Below are positions 43,753 through 52,916 of a DNA stretch of 64,000 nt, in pieces. Position 1 is the first letter of the stretch. Each line of letters starts with the position of its first letter. The position numbers and the translations under genes are program-made. The stretch comes from Texcoconibacillus texcoconensis (GTDB lineage: Bacteria; Bacillota; Bacilli; Bacillales; Salisediminibacteriaceae). The notes beneath the pieces were generated by a model. The model was not told where the DNA came from, made no database searches, and saw nothing but the letters and a program-made list of their open reading frames with translations. The stretch lies in assembly GCF_014202575.1 (NCBI RefSeq), contig NZ_JACHHB010000013.1:1-64000 (forward strand). Reading direction: 5' to 3'.

Positions 43753-45159
43753 ATGAGTGTTCAACAATATGAAGCGAACATTTTAACAACAATTTTGGAA
43801 CATGCTTACGAAGGGGTCGCTGTTGTTGATAAAAACGGGGACATTATTCATTTTAATGATGCTTATTGTCGTATTTTAGGTGTGAAAAAAGAAGAGGCAA
43901 TAGGACGTTATGTCACGGATGTGATAGAAAATACGAGGTTACATCACATCTTAGAGACCGGGGTACCAGAAAGAGGGAAGTTGCAAACGATCGCAGGTCA
44001 AAAAATGGTCGTTCATCGAATTCCTGTTTGGGAAGGTGGTACCGTTGTAGCAGCCATCGGTATGCTCGTTTTTGAAGGTGTGTCCGAATTATATGAAATT
44101 CTCGATCAGTTGGAAGAAAATACAAATTATTCAGAAAAACGATTGTTGAAAGTTGATTCAAAAAAAGATAAACAAAATCAATCAAATACGAATTTTGACG
44201 AAATCATAGGCCAAAGTGAAGCGTTGGTTAACACGAAGAGACTTGCCCAGAAAGCATCAAAAACGCTTGCGACCGTGTTAATTACTGGAGAAAGTGGTAC
44301 AGGAAAAGAATTGTTTGCAAAAGCAATCCACGAACAAAGTCCATATGCAGATGGACAATTTGTTAGTATTAATTGCGCTGCAATTCCAGAACACCTATTA
44401 GAAGCAGAACTATTTGGTTATGAAGAAGGTGCTTTTACAGGTGCTAAAAAGGGAGGAAAACAAGGTCTTATTGAATTAGCAAGTCATGGGACATTGTTTT
44501 TAGATGAAATTGGTGATATGCCTTTGCATATGCAATCAAAATTATTAAGAGTGTTACAAGAAAAAGAAGTAGTAAGAGTTGGAGGCATAAAACCTTATCC
44601 AACAAATGCGAGAATCGTTGCAGCTACGAATAAAAATTTGCTTGACTTAATAAATGAAGATCAGTTTCGAGAAGATCTTTATTATCGTTTAAATATTATT
44701 CCTATCCACATCCCGCCACTTAGAGCAAGGAAGAGTGATGTTCGTTTACTTTTAGCGAAGATTCTAGAAGATGTTTGTCAAAAGTACGAAACGAATCAAA
44801 AACAATTTACAGCACCAGCAATTTCAATGCTGATGAAATATCACTGGCCAGGGAATGTAAGGGAAATGATGAACATTATTGAACAGTTGGTTAGCTTAGT
44901 AGATAAGGAACATATCTCCCCTCAAGATTTACCTATTGAAATTCATACGGAAAATGAACCATCATCAGCTTCAAAATTTGAACATTCAACAGAGAAAGAT
45001 TGGTTCCATGAATTCAAATCAAATAAAAATGATGAAGAAAAAGAATATATTTTAAAAGCGTTAAAACAAACAAATGGGAATAAAGCTCAAGCCGCTAAAC
45101 TGTTAGGTATTCATCGATCAACTTTATATGATAAATTGAAAAAATTTCATATTACATAA
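43753..45159 (+). CDS. Sigma-54-dependent transcriptional activator with PAS domain
   Basis: The 468-residue activator has an N-terminal PAS domain (about 10-115, EGVAVVDKNGDIIHFNDAYCRILGV), the sigma-54 interaction AAA+ domain (Walker A GESGTGKELFAKAI, GAFTGA loop EGAFTGAKKGGKQG, Walker B GTLFLDEIGD) and a C-terminal Fis-type helix-turn-helix (NGNKAQAAKLLGIHRSTLYDKLKK). It lies just upstream of a -24/-12 promoter that drives the next two genes, so those are the likely targets. PAS probably senses a small molecule. It begins at ATG 43753 after GAGAGGAAG. Confidence 0.93.
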   Translation: MSVQQYEANILTTILEHAYEGVAVVDKNGDIIHFNDAYCRILGVKKEEAIGRYVTDVIENTRLHHILETGVPERGKLQTIAGQKMVVHRIPVWEGGTVVAAIGMLVFEGVSELYEILDQLEENTNYSEKRLLKVDSKKDKQNQSNTNFDEIIGQSEALVNTKRLAQKASKTLATVLITGESGTGKELFAKAIHEQSPYADGQFVSINCAAIPEHLLEAELFGYEEGAFTGAKKGGKQGLIELASHGTLFLDEIGDMPLHMQSKLLRVLQEKEVVRVGGIKPYPTNARIVAATNKNLLDLINEDQFREDLYYRLNIIPIHIPPLRARKSDVRLLLAKILEDVCQKYETNQKQFTAPAISMLMKYHWPGNVREMMNIIEQLVSLVDKEHISPQDLPIEIHTENEPSSASKFEHSTEKDWFHEFKSNKNDEEKEYILKALKQTNGNKAQAAKLLGIHRSTLYDKLKKFHIT

Positions 45160-45184
45160 TTATGTCGGTTTCACCCGACAAAAG

Positions 45185-45256
45185 ACCCTACACTATGTCC
45201 TTTAAATGTAGGGTAATCAAGACACTTCTTCACAGGCGTGTCTTGATTTTTTTGAT
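45185..45256 (+). terminator. Terminator after the sigma-54 activator
   Basis: ACCCTACA and TGTAGGGT form a first hairpin (45185-45214). AATCAAGACAC and GTGTCTTGATT form the second (45215-45248), followed by TTTTTTG. Confidence 0.75.
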
Positions 45257-45332
45257 TATTATTCATCAGAAATCCGTTTTTTTTTGCGAAAGCGCCGCGA
45301 ATTTACAGAAAAAAAGAAACTATCAGAAACAA

Positions 45333-45349
45333 TTGGCATGGTGTTTGCA
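45333..45349 (+). promoter_or_regulatory. Sigma-54 (-24/-12) promoter
   Basis: TTGGCATGGTGTTTGCA contains the GG and GC doublets with the exact sigma-54 spacing (TGGCAT-N5-TTGCA). It is 37 bases before the iron alcohol dehydrogenase start. A GC-rich inverted motif TTGCGAAAGCGCCGCGAA about 60 bases upstream could be the activator site. Confidence 0.85.
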
Positions 45350-45385
45350 TCTTAATAGAGTGACTTTATTTAAGGAGGGGGTTCC

Positions 45386-46582
45386 TTGCGTGGTTCATGC
45401 CGCATTCAAATGCCAAACACCATTCATTATGGAGGTGACTCACTACATAAAATAGGTGACGTTTCAGCGCCTCTAGGAAAGAAAGCATTAATCATTAGTG
45501 ACGAGATCATGGATGGATTAGGGTATGTAGAAAAGTGTAAAGAGTTATTAGCTGAACACCATATTCAATCTTCTGTGTATTTAGGGGTACATTCAGAACC
45601 AACAGATGAGTTTGTTGATGAAGCACTCAAGCAATTTCAATCAGACGATTGTGAATTTGTCATTTCCCTAGGGGGAGGAAGTTGTATTGATACGGCAAAA
45701 GCGATTGCTGTACTGAAAACAAACCCGGGGGATATCGGGGAGTTTATGGGTGGAAAAAGGCTTGTTGAACACGAACCGACACCTCACATTGCGATACCGA
45801 CAACAGCAGGTACAGGTTCTGAAGCAACAGATGTAACTGTTATTACAAATACAAAGACTGATGTTAAAATGATGATTAAACAGCCGGCATTTATGCCGAC
45901 AGTGGCTATTGTTGACCCTATGTTAACGATGTCAGTTCCTAAAAGTGTGACAGCGGCAACAGGGGTTGATGCTTTAAGTCATGCGATAGAAGCTTATATA
46001 TCTAAAAAGGCACATCCAATGACAGATGCCTTCGCTATCGCGGCGATGGAAAATATTCTACCAAATATTAAAACAGCTTATGATAATGGTAACAATCACG
46101 AAGCGAGAGAGAAAATGGCGATTGGTTCTCTACAAGCTGGTATTGCCTTTTCAAATGCTTCGGTTTGCTTAGTGCATGGCATGTCTCGTCCAATTGGAGC
46201 GATGTTCCATGTGCCACATGGCATTTCAAATGCAATGTTGTTACCTGCGGTTTTAGAATACAGTCAAAGTGATTGTGTAGAGCGTCTAGCTACAATCGGA
46301 AAGATGTTCTGCGACCGTGGCGAGAAGATGACTGAAGAAGAATATGCGATACTAGCTGTATCTAAAGTGAAAGAACTTTGTAGTTATTTAGATATTCCTA
46401 ATTTGAAGGGATGGGGAATAGAAGGAGATGTGTTCAGCGAGGTACTACCAAAGATGGCCGAGGATGCGATCAACTCTGGGAGTCCTGCTAACAACCCAAA
46501 AGTGTCTAATCAAGAGGAAATCATCGAGCTTTATAAGCGTTGCTTTACTTATGATTTTTCAGAAAGCGTTATCAATCAATAA
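45386..46582 (+). CDS. Iron-containing alcohol dehydrogenase
   Basis: The 398-residue Fe-ADH oxidises a primary alcohol with NAD(P). Motifs include GGGSCIDTAKAIA (nucleotide binding), TTAGTGSEATDVTV, TGVDALSHAIEAYISKKAHP and HGMSRPIGAMFHVPHG, which carry metal-binding Asp/His. The initiation codon is TTG at 45386 with AAGGAGGGGG seven bases before it; no other start fits. It lies directly after the sigma-54 promoter and 28 bases before a CoA-type aldehyde dehydrogenase. The substrate is not determined by sequence. Confidence 0.9.
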   Translation: MRGSCRIQMPNTIHYGGDSLHKIGDVSAPLGKKALIISDEIMDGLGYVEKCKELLAEHHIQSSVYLGVHSEPTDEFVDEALKQFQSDDCEFVISLGGGSCIDTAKAIAVLKTNPGDIGEFMGGKRLVEHEPTPHIAIPTTAGTGSEATDVTVITNTKTDVKMMIKQPAFMPTVAIVDPMLTMSVPKSVTAATGVDALSHAIEAYISKKAHPMTDAFAIAAMENILPNIKTAYDNGNNHEAREKMAIGSLQAGIAFSNASVCLVHGMSRPIGAMFHVPHGISNAMLLPAVLEYSQSDCVERLATIGKMFCDRGEKMTEEEYAILAVSKVKELCSYLDIPNLKGWGIEGDVFSEVLPKMAEDAINSGSPANNPKVSNQEEIIELYKRCFTYDFSESVINQ

Positions 46583-46610
46583 ATAAATGATATTTAGGAG
46601 TGATCGATAA

Positions 46611-48068
46611 ATGGTTACAAAAACAAAAATATTAAAAAACTATGTAAATGGACAATGGGTAGAACCTATTTCTCAACAAAAAGAAACTGTTGTAAATCCT
46701 GCAACAGGTGAAGCGTTAGCGGAAGTTCCTTTATCTAACCAAGATGATGTTGATCAAGCGGCCCAAGTTGCTCGTGAAGCTTTTAAAACTTGGAGTAAAA
46801 CACCAGTTCCAAAGCGGGCGAGAATCCTATTTAAGTACCAACAATTAATCCTCGAACATTATGAGGAGCTTGCCGAGCTCATCACATTAGAAAATGGTAA
46901 GAACTTAGCAGAAGCTCGCGGTGAAGTTCAACGTGGTTTAGAGTGTGTGGAGTTTGCTGCTGGTGCACCAACATTGATGATGGGAGATACCCTTCCAGAC
47001 ATTGCAACAGGTATTGAATCTTCCATGTATCGTTATCCTGTTGGAGTAGTAGGTGGGATTACACCGTTTAACTTCCCGATGATGGTACCATGTTGGATGT
47101 TCCCATTAGCGATCGCTTGCGGTAATACATTTATCTTAAAGCCATCTGAGCGTACGCCTCTATTAGCTGAAAGGTTAGTAGAGCTCTTCACTGAAGCTGG
47201 CTTACCTGATGGCGTCCTAAACATTGTTCATGGCGCGCACGACGTTGTAAACGGTGTTTTAGATCACGAAGACATCAAAGCGATTTCTTTTGTAGGATCT
47301 CAACCTGTAGCAGAATATATTTATAAGAATGCTGCAGCAAACGGAAAGCGCGTACAAGCTCTAGCTGGTGCGAAGAACCATTCTATCGTATTAGAAGATT
47401 CAAACCTTGATACTGCTGTACAAGGAATTATAGGATCAGCATTCGGAAGTGCTGGAGAGCGTTGTATGGCATGTTCAGTTGTTGCGGTTCAAGAAGATGT
47501 TGCAGATGAATTTGTTGAGAAGTTGCTAGCAGCAGCAAACGACATTAAAATGGGTAACGGAATGAATGATGATGTATTCCTAGGGCCTGTTATTCGCCAG
47601 TCACACCTAGACCGTGTTGAGAAGTATATTGACTTAGGTGTAGAAGAAAAAGCGAAATTGATTCGTGATGGTCGCTTAGATGTAAAAGATACAGATGAAG
47701 GCTATTTCCTTGGGGCGACCATTTTTGATGATGTTAATGAAGATATGACGATTTGGCAAGAAGAAATCTTTGCGCCAGTGTTAAGTATCGTACGTGTCAA
47801 AGATTTAGATGCAGCCATTGATCTCGCTAACAAGTCAGAGTTTGCTAATGGCGCTGTGCTTTATACAGAAAGTGGTAAATCCGTACGTCAATTTAGAGAA
47901 ACAATTGAAGCAGGTATGTTAGGTGTTAATGTGAATATCCCTGCACCAATGGCATTTTTCCCATTCTCCGGATGGAAGAATTCCTTCTACGGTGATTTAC
48001 ACGCTAACGGTAAAGACGGTGTTGAATTCTTTACACGTAAAAAAATGATTACATCAAGATTTGCATAA
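46611..48068 (+). CDS. mmsA: CoA-acylating (methyl)malonate-semialdehyde dehydrogenase
   Basis: NAD-dependent enzyme that converts malonate or methylmalonate semialdehyde and CoA to acetyl- or propionyl-CoA plus carbon dioxide. The 485-residue protein has the MmsA/IolA features [41 protein letters not shown] and the active-site Cys in [15 protein letters not shown] precedes the ATG. With the upstream alcohol dehydrogenase it could oxidise a 3-hydroxy acid, such as 3-hydroxypropionate, to acetyl-CoA. That pathway is inference from pairing. Confidence 0.9.
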   Translation: MVTKTKILKNYVNGQWVEPISQQKETVVNPATGEALAEVPLSNQDDVDQAAQVAREAFKTWSKTPVPKRARILFKYQQLILEHYEELAELITLENGKNLAEARGEVQRGLECVEFAAGAPTLMMGDTLPDIATGIESSMYRYPVGVVGGITPFNFPMMVPCWMFPLAIACGNTFILKPSERTPLLAERLVELFTEAGLPDGVLNIVHGAHDVVNGVLDHEDIKAISFVGSQPVAEYIYKNAAANGKRVQALAGAKNHSIVLEDSNLDTAVQGIIGSAFGSAGERCMACSVVAVQEDVADEFVEKLLAAANDIKMGNGMNDDVFLGPVIRQSHLDRVEKYIDLGVEEKAKLIRDGRLDVKDTDEGYFLGATIFDDVNEDMTIWQEEIFAPVLSIVRVKDLDAAIDLANKSEFANGAVLYTESGKSVRQFRETIEAGMLGVNVNIPAPMAFFPFSGWKNSFYGDLHANGKDGVEFFTRKKMITSRFA

Positions 48069-48084
48069 TCACTTTACATTCATG

Positions 48085-48117
48085 AAGGCCAGTCGTGACT
48101 ACGACTGGCCTTTGTGT
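48085..48117 (+). terminator. mmsA terminator
   Basis: AAGGCCAGTCGT (48085-48096) and ACGACTGGCCTT (48101-48112) with a four-base loop and T-rich tail. Confidence 0.85.
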
Positions 48118-48422
48118 TGAATAAAAGTAAAAAATAAATGATTCATATGTAAATGTGGGAGTAAGAAAGAACAAAAAAATTATGGTATAGTACAATTAAC
48201 CTTTTTTTACAATGTAATATAAATGAATGATTTAGCATTAAGTATATTAGGTCAGACAAGTATCTGGTAAGCCATTGCATAAAATGGTGATGTGAAGTAT
48301 AGATGTGTGACTTCAATCATTCATTTACCAATTTGTTAATACACATTAGGATTGTTGTTCAGAACCATTGAAGATTAATTTATCACTGAATTTAAGATGC
48401 ACTCCCATATAAGGATGATGGT
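48118..48422. other. AT-rich intergenic stretch
   Basis: No gene seen. TATAGT (about 48185) and other AT-rich boxes could be promoters for the next membrane protein gene. No repeats or RNA motifs were noticed. Confidence 0.4.
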
Positions 48423-49121
48423 ATGAAAAAATCACTCGTTATAACTTTACTGATTATTTTTATTATTTTTATCGTTCAAACCGACATATTAGCTCATTTG
48501 CAAAATGCGAATATCAGTTATTTTACTGGAACATTACATGAACAATATGGTTATAACGTTTTATGGTTGACGATTCCACTTATGGTTATTCAAGGGATAT
48601 TTACATTGTTCCCGATTATTCTTGTTGTTATGATACATGCTTTAGTGTTTGGGTTTTACGAGGGCTTTTTGTACAGCTTTATCGGCACGTTTTTCGGTGC
48701 AATGATTTGTTTTATATTGAGTCGTTATTTATTTTCTGAATGGGCGCGACTTTTCTGGGAAAAAAAGCGCGATAAATATACCAAGCCCATCAATTTAATG
48801 GAGAAGTACGGCGTCTTCTTTATTGTTGTTCTCCGTAATGTTTCTTTCATGCCAAGTAATCTAATTTCGATTTCAGCAGCGCTTTCTCCAATTTCGTTTT
48901 CTAGCTATTTTTGGTCGTCGGTTATCGGGAACTTATCGATGGTTTGGATGCTCAGTTTGCTTAGCGCTCCAATGACGGTCACAAGAGCAGAATGGGGCTA
49001 TTTGCTTGTTGGATATATTGTTTTCGCTTTGTCTATTATTTTGTATTATGGCAAAGGGTGGTGGGATCAACGTCATCAAGCAGATCACTCTCGGGAAAAA
49101 GAAAACAGCATTTCCCCATAA
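48423..49121 (+). CDS. TVP38/TMEM64-like membrane protein
   Basis: The 232-residue protein has about six hydrophobic segments and the VTT pattern (FTLFPIILVVMIHALVFGFYEGFLYSFIGTFFGAMICFILSRYLF; VVLRNVSFMPSNLISISAALSPISFSSYFWSSVIGN). It is more divergent than the relative at 33751. The ATG follows AAGGATGATGGT, a weak site. The function is unknown. It stands alone. Confidence 0.78.
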   Translation: MKKSLVITLLIIFIIFIVQTDILAHLQNANISYFTGTLHEQYGYNVLWLTIPLMVIQGIFTLFPIILVVMIHALVFGFYEGFLYSFIGTFFGAMICFILSRYLFSEWARLFWEKKRDKYTKPINLMEKYGVFFIVVLRNVSFMPSNLISISAALSPISFSSYFWSSVIGNLSMVWMLSLLSAPMTVTRAEWGYLLVGYIVFALSIILYYGKGWWDQRHQADHSREKENSISP

Positions 49122-49337
49122 AATTACATTGTTTTTCATATTTGGCTTGTCCTGTTGTTTGATCTCATTTGAGATGGTATGATCCAATTTGGTTATTATA
49201 CTAAATGTGAAATTAGTTAAATGACACTCTTCATTATTTAGTTGTCATTGAGTCATACAACTGTCTTTAGGTCTATCTTGGGCAGTTTTTAAAGGAGGTG
49301 TTTCATTAGGGTGTAAGCCACTTCTAATGGATACAAT

Positions 49338-50558
49338 ATGAAACAACAAGTTCAACCTACCGAACAACAAGGCCGCATTGAGATTCTCGATGTTCTACGT
49401 GGTTTTGCTTTGTTCGGTATTCTTCTTGTTAATATGCAATTTTTTAACACGCCGAAAATTTTACTTGTAGCTGCTGAAATGTCGGTGTGGGAAAGTACAG
49501 CAGATAAAATCGTTATCTGGTTGATAGATATGTTTGCCTCAGGTAGTTTTTTTACGATCTTTTCGTTTCTTTTTGGTATTGGTTTTTATATTTTTATGGA
49601 GCGAATTGAACAAAAGGGATTAGAAGTTGTGCCATACTATCGTCGCCGCCTCATCATTTTAGGGGGCATGGGATTCATTCACCTCGTGTTCTTGTGGAGT
49701 AGTGATATTTTATTTACATACGCGATAGCGGGCTTCCTGTTACTTTTATTCCGGGATAAGACTGCACAATCTTTACGTAAGTGGGCGATATTACTTTTTT
49801 TATTTGTTCACGGTGTACTAGCTACATTATTGTTGTTTACGACATTATTTGGTTTTGTGTCAGAATTAGAAGAAGAACAATCACAGCTTACGACAGTGAT
49901 TGAGCAGGCGTTCATGATTTATCCAGAGGGTTCGTTTATGGATATTCTTTTATTCCGTCTGCAATATGAATTACCCTTGCTTGTTTGGGATTTATTCGTG
50001 GTTGTACCCATTGTTTTAGCAGTTTTCTTATTGGGGTTATATGTTGCTAAATCAGGCATATTATACAACTTGTCCTCTTATACTGGTTGGATTCATCGCG
50101 TGTGGAAATGGACGTTGTTTGTTGGTGTTACTTTTACAACCGTTTGGTTCGTATTAAAACAAGGGTGGTTGTTAAATGATTCTGTTGTACAACCAGCACT
50201 TGTTGAATTGATTGCAAGCATCAACGGTCTTGTCATTTGTTTATTTTATATTACGAGTTTTGTAAAGTTGTCCCGTATACAACGTATGCAAAAGCTGTTA
50301 TCCCCATTATCGTATGTTGGGCGGATGGCACTGACAAACTATCTTATGCAAACGGCTATTTGTATTATGATTTTTAATGGGTTTGGATTCGGATTATACG
50401 GGAGTGTCGGCCCTGCACTCGGTATCGTGTTTACAGTGATGATCTATTTATTCCAAGTCATATTTAGTTATTTTTGGCTTCGTTTCTTCCGTTACGGTCC
50501 TTTAGAGTGGATATGGCGAATGCTTACTTATCAAAAAAAACAACCGATTCGTTTATAA
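49338..50558 (+). CDS. DUF418 family membrane protein (YeiB type)
   Basis: The 406-residue protein has about nine membrane helices. The family opening RIEILDVLRGFALFGILLVNM and the C-terminal GRMALTNYLMQTAICIMIFNGFGFGL ... LEWIWRMLTYQ are characteristic of DUF418 (YeiB/YxaH). Acyltransferase-like envelope roles have been suggested for such proteins, without proof. The ATG has no strong ribosome binding site, though AAAGGAGGTG lies 45 bases upstream. A bidirectional terminator follows. Confidence 0.82.
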   Translation: MKQQVQPTEQQGRIEILDVLRGFALFGILLVNMQFFNTPKILLVAAEMSVWESTADKIVIWLIDMFASGSFFTIFSFLFGIGFYIFMERIEQKGLEVVPYYRRRLIILGGMGFIHLVFLWSSDILFTYAIAGFLLLLFRDKTAQSLRKWAILLFLFVHGVLATLLLFTTLFGFVSELEEEQSQLTTVIEQAFMIYPEGSFMDILLFRLQYELPLLVWDLFVVVPIVLAVFLLGLYVAKSGILYNLSSYTGWIHRVWKWTLFVGVTFTTVWFVLKQGWLLNDSVVQPALVELIASINGLVICLFYITSFVKLSRIQRMQKLLSPLSYVGRMALTNYLMQTAICIMIFNGFGFGLYGSVGPALGIVFTVMIYLFQVIFSYFWLRFFRYGPLEWIWRMLTYQKKQPIRL

Positions 50559-50565
50559 ATAAGAC

Positions 50566-50612
50566 AAAAGGCTGCGCCTTAAAGAATTGCTTCTTTGGCA
50601 CAGCCTTTTGTC
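50566..50612. terminator. Bidirectional terminator
   Basis: GACAAAAGGCTGCGCC and GGCACAGCCTTTTGTC pair around a short loop. It serves the DUF418 gene and the convergent small gene. Confidence 0.75.
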
Positions 50613-50755
50613 TATAAGCCGCCACAATGTTTACCTGTTTGTTTTTTAATCATTTCATTTCTTGCGCCACCGTCAGATAATTCTTCTCGAATAAGATATT
50701 TACGACGATTGTTTTCGGTTTTGTTTTCGTTTACTTGAGTATGGTTCTTTTTCAT
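50612..50755 (-). CDS. Small hypothetical protein, downstream partner of the split gene
   Basis: Forty-seven residues reading MKKNHTQVNENKTENNRRKY, LIREELSDGGARNEMIKKQ and ending TGKHCGGL. It is basic with a C-terminal Cys-Gly-Gly and I do not recognise it. Its ATG overlaps the TGA of the upstream gene (ATGA), which means translational coupling in the original operon. That upstream gene is now broken by the transposon, and the promoter lies 7.8 kb away, so expression may be lost. Confidence 0.65.
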   Translation of the reverse strand: MKKNHTQVNENKTENNRRKYLIREELSDGGARNEMIKKQTGKHCGGL

Positions 50756-50828
50756 TGATGCTCTCCCATGTTTTCATTTAGGTCATTGTTTTCACCAGGA
50801 GCATAAGTGTCATTTTGAATACTCATAT
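50752..50828 (-). pseudogene. 3' fragment of a gene split by the Tn3-family transposon
   Basis: Reads SIQNDTYAPGENNDLNEN and then MGEHQ to a TGA at 50752-50754. The first bases (50824-50828, CATAT on the plus strand) are the target-site copy. The 5' part is at 58641-58736. Joined, the two make a 55-codon acidic protein (see the other fragment) whose stop overlaps the start of the next small gene. The type suggests a minor sporulation protein, but this is a guess. Confidence 0.8.
50824..50828. repeat. Left target-site duplication (CATAT)
   Basis: CATAT at 50824-50828 is repeated at 58641-58645, directly outside the transposon ends. Five-base duplications are typical of the Tn3 family. Confidence 0.9.
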
Positions 50829-50870
50829 GGGGGTACTCCGAGATACGTGTAAAATTAGGACATAGGATGG
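50829..50870 (+). repeat. Left terminal inverted repeat (42 bp)
   Basis: Begins GGGGGTACTCCGAGATACGT and ends AGGACATAGGATGG. It is identical to the reverse complement of 58599-58640. Confidence 0.93.
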
Positions 50871-50895
50871 AATATATTACCTATGAAACTGCTAT

Positions 50896-50924
50896 GGAAG
50901 GATGATACATCGATCTATCCTTCC
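50896..50924 (-). terminator. Terminator of the exporter operon
   Basis: GGAAGGAT (50896-50903) and ATCCTTCC (50917-50924) form an eight-base stem about 25 bases past the ATPase stop. Confidence 0.6.
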
Positions 50925-50945
50925 TTAGCTTATTTATATACTTAC

Positions 50946-51611
50946 TTATTTGTCAACGACAGTGCCACCTTGTATATAATATACTTTATGACATACGGCT
51001 GCTACGTGCTGATCATGAGTGACAAGAATGATCGTTTTACCTTGATGATTCAATCTTTTACATAAATCTAATATATCTTTTTCCGTTTCCTCATCCAAGG
51101 ATCCCGTAGGTTCATCAGCCAATATTAGGTCAGGATGTTGAACTAATGCCCGTGCAATTGCCACTCGCTGTGCTTCTCCTCCTGATAACATATCTACCCA
51201 ACGATGTTTTAAATAGTTAATCCCCAATGTATCTAGTACTTGGGTAACTTCTGTTTCTCTTTGTTTGTTTGATTTCTTACTATATCGCAAGGGTAACCCT
51301 ACATTCTCAGCAACATTTTTACTATCAATCAGAGGGTAATTCTGGAGGATAAATCCAATATTCTTTTTACGGAAGTTGGCTAACTCATCCATTCTCTTAT
51401 CAGTAATTCGAGATTCCTCGTATAAATAGATTCCACTATCTGGTTGGTCCAATCCAGCAAGGATATTAAGCAGCGTGGATTTCCCGGAGCCACTCCGTCC
51501 CATTATAGCAATCATATCTCCTTTTTCTACTGCTAAGTTAACCCCCTTCAATACTTCAATTTTGCTTTTTCCAAATGGGTAAGATTTTTTTAAATCTTTA
51601 ACTTCAATCAC
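50946..51611 (-). CDS. ABC transporter ATPase of the bacteriocin operon
   Basis: The 221-residue MacB/LolD-like ATPase has Walker A GRSGSGKST, signature LSGGEAQR, Walker B LILADEPTGSLD and the switch His in LVTHDQH. It is the last gene of the minus-strand cargo operon, next to two MacB/FtsX-type permeases and a secreted peptide. Lactococcin-972-family loci have the same type of ATPase (putative bacteriocin export or immunity). The GTG at 51611 follows GAGGAG by eight bases; the GTG nine bases upstream overlaps the previous stop. Confidence 0.85.
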   Translation of the reverse strand: MIEVKDLKKSYPFGKSKIEVLKGVNLAVEKGDMIAIMGRSGSGKSTLLNILAGLDQPDSGIYLYEESRITDKRMDELANFRKKNIGFILQNYPLIDSKNVAENVGLPLRYSKKSNKQRETEVTQVLDTLGINYLKHRWVDMLSGGEAQRVAIARALVQHPDLILADEPTGSLDEETEKDILDLCKRLNHQGKTIILVTHDQHVAAVCHKVYYIQGGTVVDK

Positions 51612-51616
51612 AATTA

Positions 51617-52900
51617 TCACTCCTCACGTTTCAACAACATAGAGATTGTTAAACGACGAAATTGGATATAAATCGGAATGACCGCTAATAAGATCATCCC
51701 CACCACAGACGCTGCCATGACTAAAACGTATAATGGCGGCAAATCTTGAAGGACTGTCATAAATAAAAAAGTGATGAATGCCCCGGGAATACCGACGGTA
51801 ATGAAGACTTCTGCCAAGAAATACTGAAAAAGTGACTTCATAGTTCCTCCAGATATTAGATGAATCATCATGTTTCGGTAATTATCATGGATTTTCTTTA
51901 TCATCAAAGTTGAGATACTTAAACTGCATGCTATCAACAGAACAATGGATAAACATAAAACCCAGTAGATATTTTCTTCAACGGCATCGAAAAAATCACC
52001 AAGAACAGTCGTTGAATAGCCCATCAATTCAAAGTGTGGGAAATCTGCTGCTGCTTTTGCTGACTCAATTTCTTCTTCTACAACATTCCTTTCTTCTGAA
52101 CTATAAATGGCCCCGTTAATCATTTGAAAATAATGTCTTTGTTGGAATTCTTCTTCTGTATTGTCTGAAGGATCTTCAAACTCTTGTGCTGGCATTATAA
52201 TATATCGATCCAAATAGGTTTCTGGTAATTGAGGACTGGTAACAAATGAATCTGATTCAACAAATCCTTGAACCTCAAGATGAAATTCCTCAAATAAGTA
52301 ATTGACATGTAAGGTATCTCCAATTTGGTATGTGTCAGCGTAATCAGCTCCTAGGAGGATTGGAATTACTCCTGGGTTGTTTGCATGATGGAAATCCTCA
52401 GCAGTAAAAGATGTTCCTTCACTCAAGTTAACAGGAAACATTTCAAAAGCTTGTTCATTTAACTGAACAGCTTTTAATGAATAATAAAGATCACCATCTT
52501 CATCTTCAGCAGGAGGTAAAGGATTCCCCTCTTCATAACCTTGTAAAAATTCTTCTTCAATATCATCTATATCAGTAGACATTTCAATAGGTTGTTCAAA
52601 ATTATATATAAATTTCTCATTGATATCATCTTCTAAATACTCATATAAGCTTTTTACTCGTTCTAACGAGTTTGGCTCGTTTAAGTATGATTGAAAGTCA
52701 TCATCCTCAAGTAATGTATCCGATATTTGATATACGTTTAAACCCTCAAAAGAATCTATTAAGGCTTCTTTTTGCATAATATTTATATAACTTTGTATTA
52801 AGATTGTAACAGTCGTTAGAAATATCATTACACCAATCATGATAAAAAGCGTAAACAATTTTCTCCGTGCAATACTTTCTTTTACTTCTTTATAAATCAA
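51617..52900 (-). CDS. MacB/FtsX-like permease, second subunit
   Basis: The 427-residue membrane protein has an N-terminal helix (about 15-37), a large acidic extracytoplasmic domain (about 40-315) and three C-terminal helices (about 318-420), in the layout of MacB-type mechanotransmission transporters. The frame starts with TTG at 52900. The preceding gene is a similar permease, so the transporter has two different half-permeases. Association with lactococcin-972-like peptides is known for such pairs. Confidence 0.78.
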   Translation of the reverse strand: MIYKEVKESIARRKLFTLFIMIGVMIFLTTVTILIQSYINIMQKEALIDSFEGLNVYQISDTLLEDDDFQSYLNEPNSLERVKSLYEYLEDDINEKFIYNFEQPIEMSTDIDDIEEEFLQGYEEGNPLPPAEDEDGDLYYSLKAVQLNEQAFEMFPVNLSEGTSFTAEDFHHANNPGVIPILLGADYADTYQIGDTLHVNYLFEEFHLEVQGFVESDSFVTSPQLPETYLDRYIIMPAQEFEDPSDNTEEEFQQRHYFQMINGAIYSSEERNVVEEEIESAKAAADFPHFELMGYSTTVLGDFFDAVEENIYWVLCLSIVLLIACSLSISTLMIKKIHDNYRNMMIHLISGGTMKSLFQYFLAEVFITVGIPGAFITFLFMTVLQDLPPLYVLVMAASVVGMILLAVIPIYIQFRRLTISMLLKREE

Positions 52901-52916
52901 GGCCTATCCATCCCCC

